NCBI GenBank assembly: GCA_022575985.1
Contig: JAKSXM010000132.1
Location: forward strand, 2,728,001 to 2,792,000
Length of the DNA stretch: 64,000 nt
Direction of reading: 5' to 3'
From: Anagrus nilaparvatae
Taxonomy: Eukaryota > Arthropoda > Insecta > Hymenoptera > Mymaridae
Within the stretch, counting starts at the first letter, position 1. Each line of letters opens with the position of its first letter. The notes under the pieces were generated by a model. It worked only from the letters and a program-made list of their open reading frames with translations, was not told the DNA's origin and searched no databases. This document shows, in pieces, positions 25,408-37,954 of this stretch. Made by a program: the position numbers and the translations under genes.

Positions 25408-25766
25408 ATACGACTCCCACTATAAGACACCCCAAGAGTTTAGGTTAGGCTACTCTTTTAAAGAGGCATTTCTTGGTACCAAGAATAGTTATAAGGCACT
25501 CCTAGAGTTGGTTTAGGCTATTTATAGAGCACATTAATAATACCACCGTAAGGCATTCCCTATAGTTAGGCCAAGGGGGGCTGAAGGCCCCATGCACAAG
25601 TTTGTAAGTAAATGCTGCAGCATACTCGACACAGCCTTTTTTTATATAGCCTAGCCTAATCCTAAGAATACCTTATTACTAAGATTGGTTACCTGTTCCA
25701 AGAAATGCTTTTTTTAAAAAATAGCCTAACCTAAATTCTTAGGGTACCTTATAGCGAGAATCATAT
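25408..25766. mobile_element. MITE with TTTAGGTTAGGCTA arms
   Basis: Terminal inverted repeats of about 45 bp begin ATACGACTCCCACTATAAG on the left and ATATGATTCTCGCTATAAG on the right (inverted); both run through GAGTTTAGGTTAGGCTA-type sequence, and arm similarity continues inward past GGCATTTCTTGG. The TTAGG motifs belong to the arms and are not a telomeric array. Confidence 0.65.
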
Positions 25767-26344
25767 ATTTACGAAGCACGGTAGTGCGAGGGTCTATTTC
25801 TATACAAATTTCCACAACTCGAAGAACTATGCGTGCTTTATTATAATTTAACCTAGGGGTTCACTAACCTATAAAAAAAATTAATTATTGTTTATTTTAT
25901 TTAAATATTTAAATTAATTGTTGAATATTATTTAAAACAATCTTACTATGAGAGATTTGTAACAATAAAAACCCAGGCATTTGATAAAACGCACTTTTAA
26001 TTTTACGATTTTTAACTTTCTTTCTTTTAGTTACAAGATTTTAATATGCAAGCAGGATAGATAAATAAAAAAAAGAGGAGATGGGGAAAGAAAGAATTAA
26101 GACGCGAGATTTTAAGACGTTGGAGGATATACATTACTAGTATATTCATGTTGTTGATTGTGTAAATGATGAATTCATTTAATATTATTAATAATATATT
26201 ATGGATGATAGGTAATTATAAAAAGCAAGTTTGGATGAAAAATTAGCACCGCTTGCCTATTTAATTTTAATCTTTGATTCATAACGATAAATTTAATATT
26301 AATGAATGATATAGAGTTGTATAATTTTTTTTATCAATAATAAC

Positions 26345-27327
26345 CAAGGTTGGGAATACTGGACGCGCATCATATCCGTATATACGGAAATGAGAATTAT
26401 GAATTTTGATTCTTTGCCGTGTATACGGTTTATTTAATATGGAATGCATATGAAAAATAACGTATATACGGTTCTAAAAGTGTACGGACCAGTATTTTCA
26501 AAACCGTACATACGGATAAATTTGTACGGAACCCGTATTTTGTAAACTTTATATACGGTTCTCAAAATTTTTCAACCGTATATACGGTTGACAGAAATAC
26601 GGGTCCATACATCACTCGTCCGTATATACGTATCAAAACTTTTATCAACCGTACAAACGGATGAGTCGTATACAGGACCGTATCTCATTTACCCGTAAAT
26701 ATATGGTTAATTTAAATGCGGGAACCATATAATATTAGCTGTATATACGGTTTTCACTTTATGGGAGCCGTATTTTAGATACCCGTATATACGGGTCAAA
26801 TCTTTAATCACCCGATATTTATACATTAATAATACGGACAAGAATAAAAACGGAGCCGTATATCATTCACCCGTATATATGGATCAGAGGTATAAGGTTG
26901 CAGTATGATCCTATCCGTATATACAATTAAAAATCTATGGATCCCGTATCTAGGGCATCCGTATAAACGGTTAAAAAAATTTGAGACCCGTGTATACGGG
27001 TGGGTGATATACGGTTCCGCATTTCAGTCATCCGTATATACGGGTAAATGATATACGGTCACGTATAGAATTGATCCGTATATACGGGTCTCAACTTTTT
27101 TCAGCCGTTTGTATGGATACCTAAAATACGGTTTCCGTATATTGTTACTCGTATATACAGAAAAATTTGTACGGACCCGTATTCACTTTACTCGTACATA
27201 CGGATACGGTTTTGTATAATTTTTTTTCGTATATACGGCTATGAAAAATATGGACCGTATTTTTCTGTTCCCGTATATACGGCATACCGTTAATGCGCGT
27301 CAAAATCACCCGTATTTCCCAACCCTG
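26345..27327. mobile_element. Second palindrome-rich hAT-type element
   Basis: The left end CAAGGTTGGGAATAC and the inverted right end CAGGGTTGGGAAATACGG are bounded by an exact 8-bp duplication ATAATAAC (26337-26344 and 27328-27335), the hAT signature. The 983-bp interior is filled with 20 or more imperfect copies of CCGTATATACGG at roughly 30-60 bp spacing. It is related to the element at 14978-16272 (same palindrome, similar CAG-G-TGGG ends). No ORF encodes a transposase. Confidence 0.85.
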
Positions 27328-27640
27328 ATAATAACATTGTTAAGGATAATGAATTAGTCAGTAATTATAAGATAGCAAACATTCCTCATAGAATTGAACC
27401 TCTTTTATAAAATTGATATCAGTTCCTTTTTAAAAAAAGATATTTTTAAGCAAACATCTGTACGGAACCGCTTTCATGGACTTTAACTAACAAGGAATGG
27501 TGGAAATTAACTCTAACATACATAAAGCCGTTAAATTCATATTTTTATTTATTTTAATCGCAAAACCCTTCGCTACTGTTAACTTTAGCCAGTTAAAGTT
27601 AACTTTATCGGTTGGGGGTACATTAACGAAAACATATACA

Positions 27641-30600
27641 TTCATATAAGTAGAAAACAAATTTAAAGAATAAAAGTAAAACAATTTTATTATTCAAAGA
27701 TTGAAAACTACAAGTTTAACTTTTAAAACACATTTATTTTGAAAAGTTAAAAAACTTGAAAAATACATAACTTTTAAAAAATTCAAATTTTTTTTTTATT
27801 GTATTCAAAAAAATTCAGCGTATTTATAGTTTTAAAAATAAAGTTAAAAAATTTTTATAAGGAAATCATTAAATACAGCCTTTTTTGCATAAAATGTACC
27901 AAACTTAATTGTAGTTTTATTTAATGAAAAATTTTTGATTTTATTTTTTTTTTTATTCATTTTGGAAACTCAATAAAAAGAAATTCAATACAGATTGTCA
28001 TAAGATACTTTAATTATTTTATGAAATTTTATTTCAGGATTAATAACTTGATTTGAGCTGCTGTTAATTAAGAAATTTATAAATCAAGGAACTTTTTCGC
28101 AGAAAAAAATATCAATCAAAATATCAGCAGTGTTAAATTTATCAATCTCAGTTGATCTTATATACAATTTTTATAACTATAAAAATGATTTCAAAAGTTT
28201 AATTCATTTGCAAGGGCTAGTTTTGAGTAATTAACGCTATATGACCCAAAGTAAACAAAGAAATTTCATAAAATATAAATTTTTGAAAAATATTGCTGAT
28301 GGAACCAATTTTCGATACCTCCACCAGGATTTTCGAGGTAGCTGATACAGATTCTGAGGTCAGATTTTTAAGACACGAAATTGTAGATTTAAAATAAACT
28401 TGATTCACGATTTATGCGGTTCTGTTTACAAAATTTGACGCTTCAATTAAATTTGCGAAAATTGCATCTAAAAAGGTATTTTTTATGTATCCATACTTAG
28501 AGTGCCCATTTATAATAGATAAGAAGTTTTTAGTTTCCTATTTATCTCTCGTGGAAATTCTTAATAATGTAATTGAAATATTTAAGTGATCTAATTTAAA
28601 TTCAAAAATTTTCACTTTTAAATTTATTAACTTTTGCTTCTTCGAGCTTAATTTCGCTCGTACCACAAATAAATGCCTTAGATTTGGATAACTTAAAATT
28701 TCATTTTTACAATAAAAAATAAACGTTTGATTTTTAACAAAACTGAAAATGTATCAATAAAATAAATTTTTGCAAGATGCAAAAAATAAAAGCATTATTA
28801 AGTACTTAAAAAGTTTTTTTTTTGTTCCAGTTATATAATTTTATTTACGATGGTTATAAAAAAAATTTCTTAATCAATCTATAAAACCAGTAATAAAAAA
28901 AAATAAGTAAACAAATATAAACTTTATCAAAAAAAAAATTACATATAAAAACTAGCAACTATTAAATATAAAAATAAGAAAAGTTTGTCTAAAAAAAAAA
29001 AAAAAAAAAACATACACACAAAAAAATAAATGATATTAAAAGTTTTATAGTGAGGTTTTATAAGATAATAAATCGTAAAAAAATTTTTATTTTTTAATTC
29101 GAACTGCTACTTACTTTTTACAGAAATAAAAATTATATAATAAAAAAAAAAAAAAGATAAAAGTACTTTTACTTTTTTTGTTCAATAAATAGTTATGATA
29201 ATAAAATAAAATATTTTTTAATGAGGGGCTCTTAAAAAAAAAAATCATTTTTAAACTCTATAAATATAAAAAAGTTGTTACAGAATATTACTCGTTGATT
29301 TACTCATGAATTCATGACACGCGCTAGTATAACTAGTACAAGTGTATTCAAATCAGACGAAAGGTTTTTCTTTTCCTATTTTTTTGTATTTTTATAATTC
29401 TTGAAGGGAAATAATTTTTTTTATATACAAAAAAAAGAAAATTACTTGAAGTAATTTAAAAAAGAAAATCAAGTAAATTTATTTGTACTTATTTTCTTCT
29501 ATTTCTTTTATTTTTTAACAAATTTAAAAAATTTATATTTTTTTCTACTTTTTTTATTGCAGGCAATTATGTACTCGTACCAATTTCGACAGGTTTCATC
29601 ATTGTCCTGAAAAACCTTTCGGTTTTGCCTGTAATACATCGCATTTGACGAAATAAACTTTACACGATTTGGGCAGAAAAATACTACTTTGGAACCTAGG
29701 TGGGACGAGTTTTTGGCCCTTTATGGATAAAATATTGATCTAAACTAGTTATAAAAAAGTTTATTAATTTCAGCACCCCTCGGGCTCGCAAAAATTTGCA
29801 TTTGGCAAAAATAAACTTTTTTTTAATAGTTATTTCTAGGACCCGGTTAAAAATGCATTACTAATAATTTTGTATTTCTAAAGTACGTACAAAAGCACAA
29901 CTAATCCCCTGATTCTACTTCCTTCGATTTCATTTCTTTATATTTGTGCATTTACTTTTTTCTGAGAAAATTTATTCAATTTTTTAATTTTAATTTATTC
30001 CGATGGTCAGTTTTAAGTAGTTAACGCTTTATCGCCCAAAATATCTGTTATATTTTTTAGTCAGGGAGCCAACAATTTTAAATGCATCTAAAAATTTTAA
30101 ATGGAGTATTATGGACCATATCCAACTAAGTAGATCATATGTATTTTGGGTCGCTAAAAACGAATTTAAAGGTTTCATCCATTTTCCGATGGCCAGTTTT
30201 GAATAGTTAGTGCTATATTGTCCAAAATAACCAAATAATTTTTTGAAAAATATTGTTGATTTAGCCGAATTTTGATATAACTCTTAAGGTTTTGGGGTCG
30301 CTAATGACGATTCTGAAATCATATTTTTTAAATTCAAAATTTTGGACTATAAATCGCGTATTTATAACTTTTAAACCTCGAAACCGGTAATTTAAGCTAT
30401 TTAATGCATTTTAAAGATGAATAAATTTGGAGCGTTATAATCCCGATATTAACATGAAATTTTTCGATTTTATCATATAAAGTTTATAAGTATACGTTAA
30501 AATGTTTGAAATAGCTGTAATGTGGGTCTTAGAGTAGGCCATTTTAAATTTAATCTGATTTCAGAATCGTCATTAGCCACCCCAAAACACACAGAAATTC

Positions 30601-31020
30601 GATGATTCAACAATATTTTTCAAAAATTGCTATTTTTTTAGTTATTTTGGGCCATAAGGCCATAAGAAAATTGTTAAAACCTTCAAAATCGTTTTTTGTG
30701 ACCAAAAATACAGATGATTCACTGAGTTTGATCCCATATTTTATGCTTGCGCAACTTTTTATTAAATAAATTAAATTTAAATAAAACAATTTTCAATTTG
30801 ATTTAAAATATATTTTTAATCAATTATTTATTTACAGATAATAAAAATATATATACATATATTTATGCTCTATTTAATTTAAAGTATGCGATTTTAAAAT
30901 TAAAAACGCGTATTACGATTTAAAATTTAATTTAATATTTACATATTTAACTAATTTTTTGATATAATAAAAAAATGTTTTTAATCTTAATTTTACTTTT
31001 TACAAAAATTTTAATACTAT
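27641..31020. other. AT-rich intergenic DNA with dispersed repeats
   Basis: No gene seen. Small open frames at 27684-27487, 28408-28217 and 30789-30607 (minus) lie in repeats or AT tracts. Long A runs occur at 28990-29160. A short inverted pair GAAAGGTTTTTC/GAAAAACCTTTC lies at about 29359 and 29609. Confidence 0.5.
30180..30685. repeat. Foldback repeat with relatives at 28205-28410 and 30000
   Basis: The segment 30185-30345 (GCCAGTTTTGAATAGTTAGT through GGGGTCGCTAATGACGATTC) is inverted at 30530-30680 (GAATCGTCATTAGCCACCCC through GGGCCATAAGGCCATAAG). Diverged direct copies of the same block start near 28210 and 30003. Confidence 0.55.
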
Positions 31021-31022
31021 TT

Positions 31023-31028
31023 TTTATT
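31023..31028 (-). terminator. Candidate polyadenylation signal of the PLA2 gene
   Basis: AATAAA follows the TAG stop codon directly on the minus strand; it could give a very short 3' UTR. Confidence 0.4.
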
Positions 31029-32180
31029 CTAGCCAAAAAGTTCTGTTGCTGAATTCCATGCTCTATTAGCCCATCCAGGTAACAAAATTTTTGGATCTGT
31101 GGACCATTTTAGTGGAAAATCAATAAATTTCATTTCTTCCTCCTCAAATTTTAGTCCAGTATAAAAAGGTTCCATATTATTGTCATCGATAATTACACTT
31201 TCTGGGTATCCTGTAATGCATTTTAAACTTGCTCCATTAAAGAATATGTTACCTAATATTTCAGCTAATTCATACTTTTTTTTATTTAAATTTAAACAAT
31301 TAAAAAATGCAATGTCGCAGTCACAGTGTGATCTAAAAAAATTTATTATGGTTATTTAATTTCTTTAAGATTTTTAGAAGATTAAACAACTTACAAGCTT
31401 GCTTTTCCTGTATTTGTTAAATTATATAATGTTGTTTTAGTTCGAATCTTAATTGGACAATAATCATGAGATCTACAGCACCTATTTTTTAAAGAAAGTT
31501 TATAATTGATTCCTAGTAATCTATATTTGACTTGAAAAATTTTAAATTTACCTGTCAACATGAGCAAATTTTCCAAGATCCCTGTAGTTACTGGCTATAC
31601 TTCCAAATCCGCACCATTTTGTATCTGAATAGCATAATAATAAACTTTTTTAGTGACTTAATTCTAAAAAAATATTTTCTTAATTATTTACCTGGAGCAA
31701 TTCCTTGAGATACAGCCTTAGCATCTAATCCCATTCTTACAACATGATTACTAATAATCATCTGCAATGGTATGTTGAATTTAAAATAAGTATCAACAAT
31801 TTTCCCTAATACACTGCTAGTCTCTTTTATTTTGTCATCCAGTGAATCACACTCGTTCATTTTTTTCATGATTTCTGACATATTAACATATTCAATATCA
31901 AAATCAGATAATAAACTTAATGCATTGTATTTTTCATCATCTGTACTGTTAAATTAACATTTTTTTATCATATGCATAAAAACTTAAATTTTTCATTTTT
32001 AATAAATTTCACTTACTTAATTTCAATAACATCACAACCTTGTAATTCACCATTAATTGAACTATTTGTTACTACAATCGTTTGCTCGTAAGTAAAAACT
32101 TTTTTTTTGTAAATACCTTCTTGCCCATTTGTATTTTTTAAATAAATTATAAAAAAAATGAATATTTTAAAATATAGCAT
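31029..32180 (-). CDS. Secreted phospholipase A2, group III (bee-venom type), five exons
   Basis: Predicted enzyme hydrolyses the sn-2 ester of phospholipids with Ca2+ and a His-Asp dyad. Exons on the minus strand: 32180-32017, 31945-31692, 31624-31552, 31481-31395 and 31332-31029, all with GT-AG introns of 62-71 bp. They join in frame to 293 residues. Residues 1-19 form a hydrophobic signal peptide. Residues 20-139 are an N-terminal extension without a recognised domain. The PLA2 core begins near 140 with the Ca2+-loop WCGFG (143-147), then the active-site CCRSHDYC (165-172; His169, Asp170) and the group III HCDCD segment (195-199). The start is the ATG just before the signal peptide. All key residues are present, so activity is plausible. 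Venom, salivary or immune use cannot be told apart from sequence. A decayed copy lies 6 kb away. Confidence 0.88.
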
Positions 32181-32250
32181 TTTAAAATTTTTAATATTTT
32201 ACATAAAAAGTTTTGATTAAGAATGATAATTTTAAAATAAAACCTTTTGG

Positions 32251-32257
32251 TTTTATA
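32251..32257 (-). promoter_or_regulatory. Candidate TATA box of the PLA2 gene
   Basis: TATAAAA on the minus strand lies about 71 bp upstream of the PLA2 start codon, which would place transcription start near 32225 with a 5' leader of about 45 bases. Confidence 0.45.
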
Positions 32258-32259
32258 GT

Positions 32260-34984
32260 TAAAAAATTCACAAAAATATTCAAATTAATGTTATTACCTT
32301 AAAAAATCATTGAATTCTAATAAAAGTGTTTTTTTCATTGACACAAATTTTAAAAAATTTTTGTTTTTTAATTGAACAAAAATAATAATATTATGAAATA
32401 ATAGAAAAATTCATATTTTTACTATTAATCGAAGTATAAAAAATACTTTATTTCTTTCTTTAATCATTAACAATAATAATTAAATTTCTAAATCATTGAT
32501 ATCTATCAATTTATTATGCATGCATAAACTTATCGTTAGTTTTGAAATGATAAAAAAATTATCAAACATAATCACTCTTCCAGGCGTTTTTTTATTTATT
32601 TTTTAAATTTCATTTATCTTTTTTTTTTTTGCTTAAAGAAATGAGAATTCTATAAATTTAATTTTTATTTGTTTTGTGGAATCATAAACTTGATAAGAAT
32701 CAAATTTTCGATTGATTTATTAGGGGCTCGATTCCCGGCCCTCTGAATGCTTAATTTCTCTTCTCAACTTTAAGTCAACTTTTAATTATACATATAGTAA
32801 TACAATTTAAATGATGCCTGAGTTATGAGGTAGAAAAATAAATAATGTAGCAATTTTCACACAAATTAGCAAATTTTCCTGTCACTTCACCCCAGTGGCT
32901 ATACCGCTATTTGGGACATTTTTTGCTTTGAATAAGGCCTGTATAAGATTTTTTTTTTCACCGGCAGTAAGAAAATAAATCTTTGTCATTAATTTTTTTT
33001 TTTGCTTGAACATCGCTTTCAATTTAATAAAAATCATGCGTTTAAATACATAAAGTTTCACCTTTGCATACTTCTTTTTAAGCTCCATTACCCCTGAAGG
33101 CCTAGAGACAATACTTCGAAAACAATTTTGCATATTTCGTGTTTTACAACATATGTAAATTGCATTCTGCGAATTTTAATTTGGCCTACTTTTGGGGTTA
33201 TGCAGAATAAACTTTACTGTTCTAATTAACAATGTTGACATTAAAATTTTGCGATAACAGAACGTTAAGTATTCTTCCAAGGCCCTGTTCATCTGGAAAC
33301 AAAATTTTGAGTTTCTTAATTAAGAAATCAATCAATTGTATTCTTTAATGATAAATCATTTAATTTGCAAGAGAAGTAAATTTTATTTTTATATTATAAA
33401 ATAATATCGAAGAATATAGAACAATGCTTGAAAGTATATTTTAAAACTTTTTTTTTTAGTATTCAAGGCTAACAAAACTCATAAAAAAATATTTTTGAAC
33501 AAAAGAAATGTAACTAGTAAAACCTTAGTTGAATTTTTGTTGGAAATATTTTTAAAAAAAATTGTCAAATTATTGGCACTACGGTTTAAATGAAAAATTC
33601 ATAAGAATCAAACAATCTTTATGCTTTCTTTCGTCTAATAAAGTATAATATAATTTAAAAAAAACTAATAATTTTCTTTTCCTTAATATTGGCATTTTAA
33701 ACTCCCGTAGACAAAAAAAAATCAAATTGTGGTTTTTTATTATCTAATACGAAAAATTTTGAGGAAAAAAATTTACAAAAATTGTGTATCAAATCCAAAA
33801 AAGCGAGTGAACTGCTATATATATTTGAAATTTTATTGGTGTGTCTGTGTGTGTATCTGTCACATAAGTTTGTCTATTTGTAAATAAAGAATCGCTGAAC
33901 CAATTTGCATAAAACCGGAGTTGAAATGAAGAAAAATAGTCTGTGGGTGACACAGACTATAGTTTTGCGACTCAGCTATTGGACTTTTGGAAATATTCAA
34001 TTTTTACTATTTTTGGGAAAACTAAATTTTTTTGAAAATTTCGTTAAAAAATGAAATATCAAAAAAATTTGATAAAATTTTACGGTCAACATTGGTATTT
34101 CTAGATATGGCACTAATTTATATCCGTAGTTAAATTTTTATTCAAAACGAACGTATCCTTGAAAAGTTATAAAATATTTTCCGCGAGTGTTAGACGGTAA
34201 AAAAAATGTTTAATTTTTTTTCATGCACTAAAATTAATATATATTTTATAGAAATAGTATTTAGATAATTTATTTTTATTATTTATTATAGCAATAATTT
34301 TCACGTATTCACTTAAATTTTTGTTCAAAACCATTTCATCTTTAAAAATCTATACAGCTTTTTCGAATACAATAAATTTTGGTTTATTTTTTTTTTAATT
34401 TTTTTTTTGCAACATGCAGGAAAATATAAATCTGGGAAAAGTACACGAATATTAACGCCATCCTAAACCCCTATGTTTTTAACATTGAGTCGGTAAGACA
34501 GAGTTCATTTTGAAAAAGGTCGCCAATCCATTTATAATAAAATTTGTGGCTTCATATTGATTCATTCACTAAAAAAAATCATTTTTTATAGCTTAAAATA
34601 TTTTTTTTGTTTTTTCTACAGCTTAAAAAAGAAAGCCGACATTTAAGAAATTTTTACCGACACATTTGAGTTTAGGATGGCGTTAATTGATTTTGCATAG
34701 ATAGAATAAACACAGGATTGTTTGAATTAAAACTTTGTTAGCAGTAGAACATTGTTTTTTTCAAGAAATACCGGGCATGTACGAAAGGGGCCATGCTTAT
34801 CTATAACTTTTCTAAAAAATGGCGAAAACTACTAATTTTAAAAAAACAGTATTTGCACATAGAATAGAAAATTTTTTTTTTTAATGGAAAACCGGGTACG
34901 TAGACCACAGTGGTGGGTTCCAGGGGAGGTTCTCCTCTCTCAACTTTGCTAGTACTTTTGTATAAAGAAATTTGTTATTTTAAA
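32260..34984. other. AT-rich intergenic DNA with no gene seen
   Basis: An 83-codon lysine-rich open frame on the minus strand (33133-32882) has no recognised domain, and I do not call it. Around 33540-33660 is a diverged relative of the repeat starting near 34990, and 33835-33900 holds a GTGT-rich stretch. Confidence 0.45.
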
Positions 34985-36547
34985 AATAAAAAAAACGCTG
35001 CCAAGTGATTGGCACTATGGTTCCTCATTAACAATAGCAAAATATTTATAATGGTCTATTTTATCTAATAAAAATTATAATTTGAGATATCAGTATTTCA
35101 TAAAAAAAAAGTTAAATACCGTATTTTATAAGAAAAAAAATGTTGCTGTGATTTAATGTTTTTTATTTAACAAATTTTTAGAAAAAAATTTTCAATAAAC
35201 TAGGTATTACACTTAAAAAAAAAACAATATTACAGATTTTTTAATTTTTATGTTTTATTAATATTGAGAAAAAAATTTTGAAAAAATTCAGTATCAGATC
35301 CAAAAAATTACTATGAATAAGTTTTCTAAAACTATTACTCTCATAGAAATTAATTAGGTACTACGTCCGAACAAAAAAAAAAATTTGGTATTCTTTGTAT
35401 TTTTTTGTGAAAAAAATTTTCAAAAAATTAATTATCAGATTTGAGATATCGAGTAAAAACCATACTTTCAAATATAAGTACTTTTATGGAAATAAATGAG
35501 ATATTACACCTAAATTAAAAAAAAAAAAAAGTATTTTGAAATCTCTTGATGAAAAAATTTTTGAAAAAAAAATTAGATCTTAATTCCATAATGGTTGTTA
35601 AATACCACCGATTGCAAAATTTTCAAATATTAGTACTTTCGTGGAATTAAAGGAAGTATTACACTAAAAAAAAAAAAAAATATTACAGATTTTTTAATTT
35701 TTTTGATTTTTTAATTTTGAGAAAAAAATTTTGGAAAAAATTAAGTTTCAGGTCCAAAAAATTACTATAAACGATATTTCTAAAACTAGTACTCTCATAG
35801 AAATCAATTAGGTACTACATCCAAAAATAAAAAAAAATTAAGTTATTTTTGTATTTTTTTGTGAAAAAAATTTTGAGAAAAAAATTTTCAAAAAATTAGT
35901 TATCAGATTCGAGATATCGAGTAAAAATCGTACTTTCAAATATAAGTACTTTCATGGAAATAAATTAGGTATTACATCCAAATTAAAAAAAAAAAAAAAA
36001 TAGTTTGAGATTTTTTGATGAAAAAATTTTGGAAAAAAAAATTAGGTCTTAATTCCATAATGGTTGTGAAATATCACCGGTTACAATATTTTCAGATATT
36101 CGTACTTTCATAGAAAAAAATTAAGTATTACGTCCTAAAAAAAAAAAATTTTGGCATTTTTTGTATTTTTTGGCAACAAAAATTTTGAGAAAAAAATTTT
36201 AAAAAAATTAAGTATCAGATCCAAAAAAATGCTATAAACGATATTTCTAAAACTAGTACTTCCACAGAAATAAATTAAGTACTGCGTCCGTAAAGAAAAA
36301 AAAAATTGGTATTTTTTGTATTTTTTTATGAAAAAAATTTTGGGAAAAAAATTTTCAAAAAATTAGTTATCAGATTCGAGATATCGAGTAAAAATCGTAC
36401 TTTCAAATATAGGTACTTTCGTGGAAATAAATGAGGTATTACATCCAAATTAAAAAAAAAAAAAAGTAGTTTGAGATTTTTTGATGAAAAAATTTTTGAA
36501 AAAAAAATTAGGTCTTAATTCCATAATGGTTGTGAAATTTCACCGGT

Positions 36548-36597
<50 letters not shown>

Positions 36598-36720
36598 TAC
36601 TTTTTTTAAAAACCGGTTTTTTAGCTTCCTGAGGTCCCAAAACGTGCTTATATGCCAAAAAATCAAAAATCAAAATTTCATCTATCACAAAGGTTCCTCT
36701 ATGAGGAACCAAAAATACAG
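34985..36720. repeat. ~460-bp tandem repeat block ending in (CA)n
   Basis: The phrase TCAGATCCAAAAAATTACTA recurs at about 35295, 35748 and 36214, a period of about 455-465 bp. Each unit also carries GAGATATCGAGTAAAAA and CATAATGGTTGT blocks. The block starts with ACGCTGCCAAGTGATTGGCA and ends CACCGGTTACATACATAC, (CA)n at 36557-36592, and TTTTTTAGCTTCCTGAGGTC. A related block with the same two ends lies at 43090-44515. Confidence 0.75.
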
Positions 36721-37354
36721 TTACGTCATTTTTTTATGTAAAAAATTTTCAAAAAATTAAGTATCAAATCCGAGAAAATGAGTAAAACAGATGTTCCTAA
36801 AACTTGTATTTCCATAGAAAAAAAAACTTTTGTGTTTTTTATATTTTTTTTGTGAAAAAATGATTTTACTTACTAGGAATAAATTGGTTAAAATAATGCA
36901 ATAGAAAGTTTTGCCCGAAAATTAAGTAAAATAAAACCAAATTATAAAAAATTCTCTCAAAATATTTCAAAATAAAAAATTTTTTCAAAAGTAAATTATT
37001 ACCTGCTAAATAATTTTTAAGGTCATATAAGAACTCAAAAATCAGAAATAAACATTAAAAAAAATCATTAAATTTGGGAAAATACATTTTTTGCTTCAAT
37101 AATTATATTTAATTTTATATGTAAACTAAATTAATACGCATTATAAATTATTTATAAAAGAATTTAAATAAATCAAAATTATATCATGTGGAGTGATTTA
37201 GAATTCTATCAAGCGTAAAATAGTTAGTTTAACACGTACGTTTTTTAAAAGCATTTTTATAAGATACTAGCATTATTTTTTTAAATAGTTTTTTAAAAGA
37301 AAATCTTAGTAATAACTTTTAAAATAAAGAACATAAACTAATGAAATTTTTTTC

Positions 37355-37950
37355 AACCAAAAAGTTTTTAACTTGAATCCATGCTCTATTACCCCATCCC
37401 GGTAACAAAATTTTAGAGTCAGTGTGTACTATTTTAGCGAAAAATTTAATTGAATCCTAATCATGAGTTTTACAGCACCTATTTTTTTTCTTATTTATTA
37501 AAAATAGTTTAGTTATATTTTTAAGAATTTCAATTAACTTAAAACTAATTCATTTACCTATCAGCATGGGAAAACTTTTCTAAATCTCAGTAATAACTCA
37601 CTATTCTTATCAATGTCTCACCATTTTGTACTATTTTATTCTATCAGCTGCTTGAGATACAATTTAAGCTCCTAATACCTTTATTATTTAATCATCAATC
37701 GAATTACTTGTTATTTATGACATATTTACAAATTTATTGTCAAATTTAATGTATTTAATGCTATATATATGTATGTATATATTTTTTTCCTATTCGGTCC
37801 TGATAAATTAATATTTTTTTATTGTTCTGATTATTATCCTAAAGTTTACTTACTTAAGATTGCAATCTATTCATTCGCCATCAATCGAAATATTTGTTGA
37901 ACGATTTTTAATTCTTCAGTATAGACTTTCTTTTTGTTTAAAATTATTAA
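37355..37950 (-). pseudogene. Decayed phospholipase A2 copy
   Basis: Compared with the intact gene at 31029-32180, remnants of all five exons appear in order on the minus strand. Matches are the last part of exon 5 (37355-37440), the active-site exon (about 37460-37490, with a large part of exon 5 missing), exon 3 (37557-37630), parts of exon 2 (37645-37760) and exon 1 (37855-37940). The WCG Ca2+-loop region and the cysteine/His-Asp segment are changed or interrupted, introns have shrunk, and there are stops in every frame, so it cannot encode an enzyme. Its flanks are shared with the cystine-knot gene duplication units, so it is the remnant of a PLA2 gene once carried with the duplicated segment. 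Confidence 0.75.
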
Positions 37951-37954
37951 TTAA

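Larger units (their letters stand above)
24965..27640. mobile_element. Nested inverted-repeat composite element
   Basis: The left arm (24968-25030 and 25315-25385) and right arm (27462-27640) are inverted copies: CGATAAAGTTAGCTTTAACTGG pairs with CCAGTTAAAGTTAACTTTATCG, and TTGGTTAAAGTCCATGGGAG with CTTTCATGGACTTTAACTAA. This outer element contains a MITE at 25408-25766 and a hAT-type element at 26345-27327. It has no transposase gene, and its outer borders are approximate. Confidence 0.55.

Noticed and set aside
25436..25740. TTTAGGTTAGG motifs as possible interstitial telomere repeats
   Set aside because: Only single motifs in each inverted arm of a MITE; no tandem TTAGG array.
32882..33133. 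83-codon lysine-rich minus-strand open frame
   Set aside because: No recognisable domain, no promoter or splice context; composition is explained by T runs on the plus strand.
33830..33900. GTGT-rich segment as a LINE or SINE head
   Set aside because: No tail, borders or promoter boxes could be defined.
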